The notes under the pieces are model-generated. The model was not told the origin of the DNA and made no database searches. It worked only from the letters and a program-made list of their open reading frames with translations. From Novosphingobium album (ex Liu et al. 2023) (GTDB lineage Bacteria; Pseudomonadota; Alphaproteobacteria; Sphingomonadales; Sphingomonadaceae): a stretch of DNA of 44,615 bases. The stretch spans positions 1 to 44,615 of the forward strand of contig NZ_JARESE010000060.1 of NCBI RefSeq assembly GCF_029076845.1, given 5' to 3'. Positions 38,515 through 44,615 of the stretch are shown here, in pieces. Each line of letters begins with the position of its first letter. Within the stretch, counting starts at the first letter, position 1. The translations under genes were made by a program, and so were the position numbers.

Positions 38515-38995
38515 GGGGTTTCTCCGTGGCTTGAATTCGGCGGAACCGCCCGCCGATGAACACCACAGGCAGGGCCAAAGGCACGGGCCCGCACCGAACG
38601 CTTGCGTGAGGGGAACTCAAAAGCGAGGAGTGGTGCGGCAAGCCCGCAGGGCTTCACGGTCCGCTGCTTTTGGGTTGCGGCCAGAGACTGGCGCTGCAGG
38701 GTTCATCGGCAAACGAAGGGCGGTTTCGTCAGTTCAGGCCGCAGGTTCCCAGGCGTTCCTACCCGTCTGCCTTGGTTGCATCCCGTCAGGGCACCCCGGC
38801 ACCACGCTGGTGTCCATGCGCACCCTCCCCTCGCAGCGGTACTCCCGCCTGCGCATGTCCGGGCAAGTCAGAACGAGATCGCGCGAGAAACCTCGATTTC
38901 TCTGCGCTTACCGCAACGGCCTTGTGCGTCAGCACCTGCACGAAGAGCGGGCTGATCCGGAAATTTCAGGGTGCCACCGCGTGCGAATGGGCGCG
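38515..38995. other. Intergenic stretch without a supported gene
   Basis: 481 nt between ssb and the nuclease gene. Open frames exist on the plus strand but run antisense into the nuclease, lack ribosome sites and have poor composition. I see no convincing repeat or terminator. Confidence 0.4.
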
Positions 38996-39346
38996 TCAGC
39001 GCCAGGGTTTGGCGAGGCCCTGCGTGATCAGGTAGTCGCCGGCGTCCACGCCGTTCACCGAGATGGTGGCAAGCGTCCGCCCATAGGCGTCGGTGCCAAG
39101 CCGCGTGATCATGACCCGCCCACGCGAGACGAACCGCACGAGCGCGGCGCGCGATGCTTCCCCGGCAGTGAAGTCGCACCAGGCGTAGGACCGGCGACGG
39201 TCCTGACACTTGGGACTGTCCGGCAGTTCAGGTGCATCGATATTGGCGATGCGGACCCGCTCGCGGCCGCAGCGGATGGTGTCGCCATCATGAACGCTTG
39301 GCGAAAGACATAGGGCGGCAGCGGCGAGAACGATGGGCATCGGCAA
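38996..39346 (-). CDS. Exported SNase-family (thermonuclease-like) nuclease
   Basis: 116 aa. A short signal peptide (MPMPIVLAAAALCLSPSV) is followed by a compact staphylococcal-nuclease fold: HDGDTIRCGRERVRIANIDAPEL (in parts), with the expected Asp, Arg and Glu of the active site, FTAGEASRAAL, and TDAYGRTLATISVNGVDAGDYLI with the second catalytic Arg. It should be a periplasmic Ca-dependent nuclease. Such small nucleases are common on conjugative plasmids. An alternative ATG lies two codons in. Confidence 0.9.
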   Translation of the reverse strand: MPMPIVLAAAALCLSPSVHDGDTIRCGRERVRIANIDAPELPDSPKCQDRRRSYAWCDFTAGEASRAALVRFVSRGRVMITRLGTDAYGRTLATISVNGVDAGDYLITQGLAKPWR

Positions 39347-39742
39347 TCCCTAGCGCGGCCGCACTGTCGAACCAAGCCCTCCCCTCTTCCCGACTGGCCC
39401 CGATCGTCACCCGAAGGGCCGGCATTCTCGCCGGCGAGGTTGGGCGGGCGGCGGCGCGAGAGCGCCGACCGCGCGCCCTAGCGAGTAGAGCGGGTCGCCC
39501 CAAGCCCCGCGCGGGGCGCGGGCGTAGGGGTGCCCCCGCCCTCTCCCCTGCCCTTTGCCTCCCAACACCCCATCCACCTTTAGCCCAATACCGATGTGCG
39601 ATTGTCGCCCGCATGGCGGGCCCACCGCGTCAGTGGATTGCGGCAATGCTCGACCAGCGGCTCTAGAAAGGCTATGGGGGGGCCGTCCTGGAACCGCCCG
39701 CAGGGGCAGTGTTTCCATGCGACTGGCAAGGGAGAATCGCGA
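39347..39742. other. GC-rich intergenic region with partial leader-like motif
   Basis: No gene supported. Around 39500-39535 a palindromic CCCCGCGCGGGG is followed by GCGGGCGTAGGGGTGCCC, which resembles the G-rich start of the leader elements at 29850 and 31351. The A/T arms of those elements are missing. It lies in the leader of the nuclease gene. Confidence 0.35.
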
Positions 39743-39931
39743 ATGGATCAGGAGATCCAGATGCCGAGCGCGCGCATGGTTGCTGAGGCCATGGCGACGC
39801 TGCTCGCAGGCAAGCTTGCCGACCAGGCGGCGAGCGAAATCGTGCTGAGCCGCGAAGAAGCCGCACTGTGCCTCGGGCTTGCCGAGGGAATTGCCGAAAG
39901 CCTCGCGCACGAGGCGGGCGAAACGGACTGA
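39743..39931 (+). CDS. 62-aa helical protein, unknown
   Basis: Starts at ATG 39743 with GGGAG upstream; the open frame extends further 5' but without a good site. Almost entirely predicted helical and amphipathic (MVAEAMATLLAGKLADQAAS, EEAALCLGLAEGIAESLAHE). Soluble. Family not recognised. It precedes the DUF1173 gene by 171 nt on the same strand. Confidence 0.6.
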   Translation: MDQEIQMPSARMVAEAMATLLAGKLADQAASEIVLSREEAALCLGLAEGIAESLAHEAGETD

Positions 39932-40102
39932 TCCAGCTTATCTGACCACAAGCTGCGCTATACGCCGCCGGCCTTGCCGGGGGCCACGGGCAAGGATAGA
40001 CTTGGCCCAGTGCGCGCCATGCGGGCCGCGTCAGACAAACCAAAGGAGAATGCGCGAGAGGTCGAACGGGCAGCGTCGATCGCGAGAAATTGGAGATCCC
40101 CA

Positions 40103-41329
40103 ATGATCCAGCGATACCGTGTGCTCGGGAAGGTCGTCACCGGCGGCCAGGATGACCTGCAGGCTGCGCTCGGCGCAGCCTATGCGCGCAAGGAGCGGGT
40201 GCTCTGCGAATGCCGCAGGCACGAAGAGCTGCCGCTCTATATAAGCCACCGCCATGATCGCTACGTGCTGGCGCGCTGGCCGGGTTCAGGCGCACGTCAT
40301 GCGACCGCCTGCGACCATTACGAGGCCCCGGACTTCCTGACTGGCATGGCCCAGGTCCGCGGAAATGCCGTGATCGACGACGAGGATTCCGGCGAAACAA
40401 CGCTCAAGCTCGCCTTTCCGCTGTCACGCAGTGCGGCGCGGCTCGCGCCAGCGGCGCTCACCAACGACAAACCAACGGTCAAGTCCACAGGCCAGAAGCT
40501 GTCGATGCGGGGGCTGCTCCATGTCCTGTGGGACCGGGCCGAACTGACGCACTGGCATCCCAAGATGGCGGGCAAGCGCAACTGGTTCGTGGTGCGCCGC
40601 GCGCTGCTCGAAGCCGCGGCCAGCTGCAAGGCCAAGCAGGAAGCCCTGTCCCATGTCCTGTTCGTGCCCGAGACGTTCCGGCTCGAGGACAAGGAGGACC
40701 TGCGCGCGCGCCGCCGGGCGGCGCTTGAGCGCGTCTACCGTTCGCGTGACGAGTTGATGGTGGTGGTGGGAGAGATCAAGGAAATCGCCCCGGCGCACGG
40801 CGCGGAGCGCATCGTGCTGCGCCACGTCGGCGACATGCCGTTCGTCATGGACCCGGACATGGCGCGCCGCTTCCACAAGCGGTTCGCGGGCGAACTGGCG
40901 CTGTGGCAGGCGCAAGGAAACCAGGGCCACCTCGTCGTTGCCGGCTCGTTCGCGCGGCGCAGGCAAGGGACGTTCGACCTGATCGAGGTGGCGCTGATGC
41001 CGGCGACCGGCGAATGGCTGCCCTACGAGAGCAGCGACGAGCAGTACCTCCTCACCAAGGCGGTCGCCGAAAAGCGTCGGTTCGTGAAGGGCATGCGGGT
41101 CAACCTCGATGCCAGCGCGCCGATCGCCAGCTTGGTGCTCAAGGACACCGGCGAGGATGCAACCGCGATCCATATCCATGATGGCGATACTGAGGCCAGC
41201 GAACCGCTTGAGGCGCTGCTCGCCTGCGAGGGCGTCACGCACATGGTGTGGAAGGAAGGCGAGCCGCTGCCACCGCGTGGGTCCCGGCGCCGAACCGGCG
41301 GCATCCCGTCGGACCGCGCTGCCGCGTGA
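40103..41329 (+). CDS. DUF1173 family protein
   Basis: 408 aa from ATG 40103, with GGAGA nearby. Early features include CECRRHEELPLYISHRHDRYVLARWPGSG with Cys and His (CxC, and ATACDHYE) that could bind a metal. The middle contains MRGLLHVLWDRAELTHWHPKM and a long basic-acidic helical part. The C-terminal half reads VVVGEIKEIAP, FVMDPDMARRFHKRF and VALMPATGEWLPYES. Proteins of this family are frequent on conjugative plasmids and integrative elements of proteobacteria, but the function is unknown. Confidence 0.85.
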   Translation: MIQRYRVLGKVVTGGQDDLQAALGAAYARKERVLCECRRHEELPLYISHRHDRYVLARWPGSGARHATACDHYEAPDFLTGMAQVRGNAVIDDEDSGETTLKLAFPLSRSAARLAPAALTNDKPTVKSTGQKLSMRGLLHVLWDRAELTHWHPKMAGKRNWFVVRRALLEAAASCKAKQEALSHVLFVPETFRLEDKEDLRARRRAALERVYRSRDELMVVVGEIKEIAPAHGAERIVLRHVGDMPFVMDPDMARRFHKRFAGELALWQAQGNQGHLVVAGSFARRRQGTFDLIEVALMPATGEWLPYESSDEQYLLTKAVAEKRRFVKGMRVNLDASAPIASLVLKDTGEDATAIHIHDGDTEASEPLEALLACEGVTHMVWKEGEPLPPRGSRRRTGGIPSDRAAA

Positions 41330-41348
41330 ATGGGCCCGCGCCCAGGCG

Positions 41349-41849
41349 TCAACCGCCGTTCGGCAAGGGCTTTGTCGGCAGCAGGTCGATCCGGCGCGCC
41401 GCGTCAGGTTCGGACCGTAGCGCGGCAAGGCGCGTCTCGACCGAGGCCGCGTCCTCGGTGATCTCGATGCGATTGAGCCCGATCAGCGTCCAGACCTTGT
41501 GCTCGGGACGCGCGGCGGTGTGGACCGCGTAAGCGAGCGGCAGCTTGTCGGGGTAAAGCCAGAGGAGGAGCACCGGTACGGCGGCAAGGTTGGGCCTGCC
41601 CTCGACGTCGGTGAGCGACAGCAGCCCGGTCTCGGGATCATAGCGGCAGTCGATCCCGAGCGGCACAGGGTGGCCGATTATCCCGAGCAGCGCCTCGCGC
41701 GCGTTTGCACCGAAGACCCGGTCCAGTTCCGGTCCCGGCTTGGCATCGGGGTCGGTTTCAAGCTCCGCCAGGAAGATGAGCACGGCGAAGAGCCGGGCAG
41801 CTTCGTCCCGCGTGCAGGGAATATCGAGGGCGAGGTGGATTGCGGACAT
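41349..41849 (-). CDS. Hypothetical protein of the minus-strand block (gene 7)
   Basis: 166 aa from ATG 41849, preceded by AAGGAA. Features seen: acidic N-terminus (MSAIHLALDIPCTRDEAARL), a hydrophobic beta-like stretch (RPNLAAVPVLLLWLYPDKLP) and a polar end. No signal peptide. It lies convergent to DUF1173. Unrecognised family. Last gene of a seven-gene block with the same orientation and short gaps. Confidence 0.65.
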   Translation of the reverse strand: MSAIHLALDIPCTRDEAARLFAVLIFLAELETDPDAKPGPELDRVFGANAREALLGIIGHPVPLGIDCRYDPETGLLSLTDVEGRPNLAAVPVLLLWLYPDKLPLAYAVHTAARPEHKVWTLIGLNRIEITEDAASVETRLAALRSEPDAARRIDLLPTKPLPNGG

Positions 41850-41927
41850 GGGAGTTCCTTCGCGGGAAGCGGTCAGCAGCCCTCGACCGGCGCAAGTGCG
41901 TCGGGACCCAGAACGGCAGAGCATTGC

Positions 41928-42440
41928 TTAGATTGAGAGGTGGCGTTCGACGTGCGCACGCTCGCGCGGGCGCTGGAAATTGTAGACGGGAACGCCGTGG
42001 GCAGCGGCGATGCGGATTGCCTGGCCGGTCCCGCCCGAGGCTTCGCCATCGGCGGTCCAGCACAGGACGAAGTCGGCGGGCGCATCGAGCTCAGGCCCCA
42101 GGACCTGGAACACGTTCCGGGTGTGCAAGGCCTGGACGAAGAGATCGAGTCCGGCGAAAGCGGGGTGCGCTGCGGCAGCAAGAGCTCGCGCACGCTGCCA
42201 CAGCTCTGGCGGCAAGGCCTGCGGGTGGAACGGGCTCGCCGAACCGCGCCAGCCCGGCGCGGGCAGGAAGATCTGTTTGCCCTCCCCCGCCCCGCGCTCG
42301 AACGCGCTGTCGGCGCCGATCGCATGGCCGGAGCGCAGGACGTAGCCGCGCTTCAGAAGGGCGAAGGCAGCGCGCGTCATCAGTGCGAGCACTTCGGGCG
42401 GGGTGCGGCGTGCACCGATCCCAGTGTAAAAGCGGGGCAT
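41928..42440 (-). CDS. SLOG-fold protein, DprA-like
   Basis: 170 aa from ATG 42440, with AGGAGACC upstream. The start FYTGIGARRTPPEVLALMTR is followed by RGYVLRSGHAIGADSAFERGA, the nucleotide-binding loop of the SLOG/DprA superfamily. QVLGPELDAPADFVLCWTADGEASGGTGQAIRIA (in parts) closes the Rossmann fold. Similar stand-alone proteins occur on plasmids and phages. It may bind a nucleotide or modified base. It is the second SLOG gene in the window (first at 30194). Confidence 0.82.
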   Translation of the reverse strand: MPRFYTGIGARRTPPEVLALMTRAAFALLKRGYVLRSGHAIGADSAFERGAGEGKQIFLPAPGWRGSASPFHPQALPPELWQRARALAAAAHPAFAGLDLFVQALHTRNVFQVLGPELDAPADFVLCWTADGEASGGTGQAIRIAAAHGVPVYNFQRPRERAHVERHLSI

Positions 42441-42477
42441 GGCAGGTCTCCTTGTTCGCCTGCCCGCCGCGTTCCCC

Positions 42478-42996
42478 CTACCCTCCCGTCGGCATCGCCG
42501 GGGTAACGCCCGCCCCGCGTGCGGCCAGCATGGGGCCGTAGGTAGCTTCAAGATTGCGGTGGAGGACCGCGTTTGCGGGCGGGAAGAAGCTGCCGTCCTC
42601 GCGCGGCCGCGAGATCCGGAGCGCGCCGGCGATAACGTCGGGAAAGGGGCGGACACATAGGAGCGACGAACCCGCGTAAGTGACTGGCGGCGGGAACCCC
42701 GCGCTGATCCAGCTTGACGGCACGTCTAGCCCGTCGAGCCAGCGCCGGGCGCCGGGCGGCAGTACCGCCACCTGCGAGACGATCCACAGCGTCCAGTAGG
42801 TCCCGAAATCATGAGCGTTGGCGATCGCCGCGAATTCCAGGGGCGCAGGCGGCGGGCCGTTTACCGCGATCACTGCGGCCTGAAAGGCGCGCAGCTCGTG
42901 CCTGTTGACGCGCTCGAAATCGGGCGTTTGGCCGAGCTGGGCGCAGGGCTCGTTCGCTGGCCCTGCCCCGAGTTCGAAGAGCCTGTGGCGGGTCAC
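42478..42996 (-). CDS. Hypothetical protein of the minus-strand block (gene 5)
   Basis: 172 aa. The GTG start overlaps the previous stop by 4 nt (GTGA), so it is translationally coupled. Hydrophobic and aromatic in the middle (HDFGTYWTLWIVSQVAVLPPG), with a C-terminal segment GALRISRPREDGSFFPPANAVL. No transmembrane helix is certain. Family not recognised. Confidence 0.65.
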   Translation of the reverse strand: MTRHRLFELGAGPANEPCAQLGQTPDFERVNRHELRAFQAAVIAVNGPPPAPLEFAAIANAHDFGTYWTLWIVSQVAVLPPGARRWLDGLDVPSSWISAGFPPPVTYAGSSLLCVRPFPDVIAGALRISRPREDGSFFPPANAVLHRNLEATYGPMLAARGAGVTPAMPTGG

Positions 42997-43337
42997 GCAG
43001 CAGCCTCCCCTGCCCCATCGGGATACCAGGCGAGTTCCACCGCGTTAGGGTTATCGACATCGTAGGCGGCGATACGCGCCGAGGTAATCCAGGTCTCCGG
43101 ATCGCGGAGCGCGACATAGCCGCCATAGAAACGGCCATCACGGTGGACGAACTGGGCGTGGATGTCCTCGGCTACCGCTTCGGAGACGAAGAAGCCGGCC
43201 GCGCCGCGAATGTGGATCGGGGGAAGAACGCCCAGCATTTCGTCATGGAAGACCTCTGTCACCCTCGAGAGCGGGAACTGCGCGAGCGTGCGGGCGCGTT
43301 CATCAGACGGCGACGCTGCAAATTCGGGATCGGTCAT
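42993..43337 (-). CDS. Hypothetical protein resembling DUF1419 (gene 4)
   Basis: 114 aa from ATG 43337 with GAGG upstream. The core VFHDEMLGVLPPIHIRGAAG followed by FFVSEAVAEDIHAQFVHRDG resembles the DUF1419 proteins of rhizobial plasmids (an EMLxxLPP box, then a serine-glutamate strand). That resemblance is from memory and unverified. No signal peptide. It overlaps gene 5 and lies 7 nt after gene 3. Confidence 0.65.
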   Translation of the reverse strand: MTDPEFAASPSDERARTLAQFPLSRVTEVFHDEMLGVLPPIHIRGAAGFFVSEAVAEDIHAQFVHRDGRFYGGYVALRDPETWITSARIAAYDVDNPNAVELAWYPDGAGEAAA

Positions 43338-43344
43338 GGGAGCC

Positions 43345-43629
43345 TCATTCGTAACGGGGTGGGGCTTGCGGGAAGCGGGGCGGAACCGCGTGTTCGAACA
43401 CGCAGGCGCGGTAGCGGCCGCCGGCGTAGAGCACGGAATCAAGGCGGCGCTGGCCGCGCTGGACCAGGTCGAGCAACCGGTTGGCGCGCACCGCGAGCCG
43501 CGATGCAGCAGCTTCGGTAAGGCAGACCCGGTGGAGGCGGACAAGTTCGCCGGTGTCGTACCACCATGAGCCCTCTTCCGGCCCGCCGTAAGCGCGGTCG
43601 ACCGCGTAGAAAGCGACGACGTATTTCAT
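43345..43629 (-). CDS. Hypothetical protein of the minus-strand block (gene 3)
   Basis: 94 aa from ATG 43629 with a strong AGGAGG. It begins MKYVVAFYAVDRAYGGPEEG, then a Trp/Tyr-rich turn (SWWYDTGELVRLHRVCLTEA), a helical region and a basic Pro-rich tail. The compact alpha-beta appearance resembles small phage and plasmid proteins, but no family is recognised. Confidence 0.65.
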   Translation of the reverse strand: MKYVVAFYAVDRAYGGPEEGSWWYDTGELVRLHRVCLTEAAASRLAVRANRLLDLVQRGQRRLDSVLYAGGRYRACVFEHAVPPRFPQAPPRYE

Positions 43630-43660
43630 GGCAAAATGCCTCCTGGGGCGGTGCGACACG

Positions 43661-44101
43661 TCAGACAAGAACGAATGGCGGGACGGTGATCTCGGCCTTC
43701 GCCATCGCACGCTTGAGCTCGCGCAGGCGAGTGAACCCCTTGATCCAGGACGGCGGGAAGAGGACATATTCGTCTTCGCTCGCCGTGTAGTCGCGCATGG
43801 GTCCCGTACCGTCGAACACGACAATCTCGGGGAGATACGCCCCGGGACAGCCGCCCGACCAGCGGCGAAAGATCAACCCGTGCTCGATGCAGAAGGCATC
43901 GACCTCCGGGATCTGCCCGCCGTTCAGTTCGGTGCCGTAGAGCTCGAGCGGCGCGCCCTCGATTACCGCCGCCGGGTCGAACGGCTCGCCGTCCCATTCG
44001 GCGCGCAAGTCATATTCCTCGGCGCAGGCAGCGAGGCCGCTGAGGAGGTCGCGGCGCAGCGCGCCGCCGATAGTGATGTGAACGGGGGCTCTGTCGCCCA
44101 T
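43661..44101 (-). CDS. Hypothetical protein of the minus-strand block (gene 2)
   Basis: 146 aa from ATG 44101 with AAAGGA upstream. Acidic, soluble, alpha-beta mix: HITIGGALRRDLLSGLAACA, ELNGGQIPEVDAFCIEHGLI, FRRWSGGCPGAYLPEIVVFD. The last part (FPPSWIKGFTRLRELKRAMA) is basic and helical. Family not recognised. Confidence 0.65.
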   Translation of the reverse strand: MGDRAPVHITIGGALRRDLLSGLAACAEEYDLRAEWDGEPFDPAAVIEGAPLELYGTELNGGQIPEVDAFCIEHGLIFRRWSGGCPGAYLPEIVVFDGTGPMRDYTASEDEYVLFPPSWIKGFTRLRELKRAMAKAEITVPPFVLV

Positions 44102-44189
44102 GGCCCGTGTCCTTTCGCAGCCGGTTGGTCCGACCGCGATCACCCCTCTCCCCTCACCAGCCTCTTGCGCGAGCAAAGGTGTGGCGCGT

Positions 44190-44537
44190 TCAGGCTGGCA
44201 GCAGCGGCACAAGGTTGGAGTCGAGCGGAAACCCGAGGCAGCGCGCCAGCTCGGCCGCGTGCTCGAAGTCGGCAGTCGTCACATGAAGTGACCGGGCGAT
44301 ATCGGCCAGCGTCTCGCCTTTGCGGGGCGGCGCTACGCTGTGAAGCTTTCCTGCTTCTGCGGTCACCGCGAAGGGCCAGGTCATGGCGACGGCAATCACC
44401 CGCTCGGGCAGCACGATCAGGGTATCGCCAGTTTTGATGCTCTCGTCGCATTGCGACGCGTCATAGGCATTGCCGGTAGTCGCAAAGGCATGGTGCCGCC
44501 GCGTGTCGAAGGCGAAGCGTTCGCTATTTGTGAACAT
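44190..44537 (-). CDS. Hypothetical protein of the minus-strand block (gene 1)
   Basis: 115 aa from ATG 44537 with GGAGA upstream. The first half is beta-like (SIKTGDTLIVLPERVIAVAM), the second helical (KGETLADIARSLHVTTADFE). Family not recognised. It appears to head the block whose genes 3-5 are tightly packed; genes 1 and 2 are separated by 88 nt. Confidence 0.6.
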   Translation of the reverse strand: MFTNSERFAFDTRRHHAFATTGNAYDASQCDESIKTGDTLIVLPERVIAVAMTWPFAVTAEAGKLHSVAPPRKGETLADIARSLHVTTADFEHAAELARCLGFPLDSNLVPLLPA

Positions 44538-44554
44538 GAAGTGTCTCCGTTTGC

Positions 44555-44602
44555 GCGGCGACAACTACGATGGCCGGTTGAGCGGCGACTATGATGGCCG
44601 GT
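44555..44602. repeat. Imperfect direct repeat at the window end
   Basis: GCGGCGACAACTACGATGG with CCGGT (44555-44578) is repeated as GCGGCGACTATGATGG with CCGGT (44582-44602), differing by a 3-bp indel and one base. It lies upstream of the last minus-strand gene and may continue outside the window. Confidence 0.5.
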
Positions 44603-44615
44603 AGGATCGGTTGTC

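Noticed and set aside
38483..39313. Plus-strand open frame of 276 codons
   Set aside because: It runs antisense across the SNase gene and has no ribosome site; composition is non-coding.
1..44615. CRISPR arrays, tRNA, rRNA and plasmid rep/par genes
   Set aside because: I searched for regularly spaced repeats and for RepA/RepC/ParA/ParB motifs by eye and found none; this does not exclude divergent versions.

Overview
This 44.6 kb, GC-rich window looks like part of a large conjugative plasmid (or integrative conjugative element) of an alphaproteobacterium, most likely a sphingomonad such as Novosphingobium or Sphingobium. That placement is an inference from protein style: MucR-type regulator, DUF1173 protein, MobF relaxase and F-type transfer operon typical of those plasmids. 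I see no rRNA, tRNA, CRISPR array, or replication or partition gene, so the replicon type stays open.

Layout. (1) 1-1423: a 3'-truncated IS3-family transposase abuts a complete 882-bp IS6-family (IS6100-like) element with no target duplication. (2) 1392-19517, + strand: an F-type mating-pair-formation operon, traB-dsbC-traV-traC-x-trbI-S26 protease-traW-y-traU-trbC-traN-wHTH-traF-traH-traG, mostly with 1-17 nt overlaps. traA/traL/traE/traK, expected upstream of traB, are absent from the window, and traB is fused to the IS end. (3) 19520-22015: a small membrane-protein gene and two toxin-antitoxin (TA) modules, PrlF/YhaV and TumE/TumA-like. (4) 28622-22078, - strand: the DNA-processing operon (ribbon-helix-helix protein, coupling protein TraD, MobF relaxase-helicase TraI, three small genes). 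(5) 29095-31237: small accessory genes, a SLOG/DUF2493 protein and two related GC-rich leader elements. (6) 32024-36267: an AbiE module, a complete IS30-family element and a RES/Xre TA module. (7) 36324-39346, - strand: wHTH protein, MucR-like regulator, a 58-aa gene, a tailless SSB and an exported SNase-type nuclease. (8) 39743-41329 +: a 62-aa gene and DUF1173; 44537-41349 -: a seven-gene block of short uncharacterised proteins including a second SLOG protein.

How it works together. TraI with the RHH protein should nick and unwind DNA, TraD hands it to the channel, and TraB/V/C/W/U/TrbC/N/F/H/G build pilus and channel. DsbC, TraF and probably TrbC support folding of the cysteine-rich TraU/TraN. 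SSB, MucR, TA modules and AbiE serve establishment, regulation, stability and phage defence. Whether the system is transfer-proficient is uncertain because its 5' end was remodelled by the IS6 element.

The most interesting points are the M15-like peptidase signature at the TraG C-terminus, the paired leader elements at 29850-29960 and 31351-31459, the IS6-cut operon, the long TraV N-terminus, and the block of unknown genes at 41349-44537.
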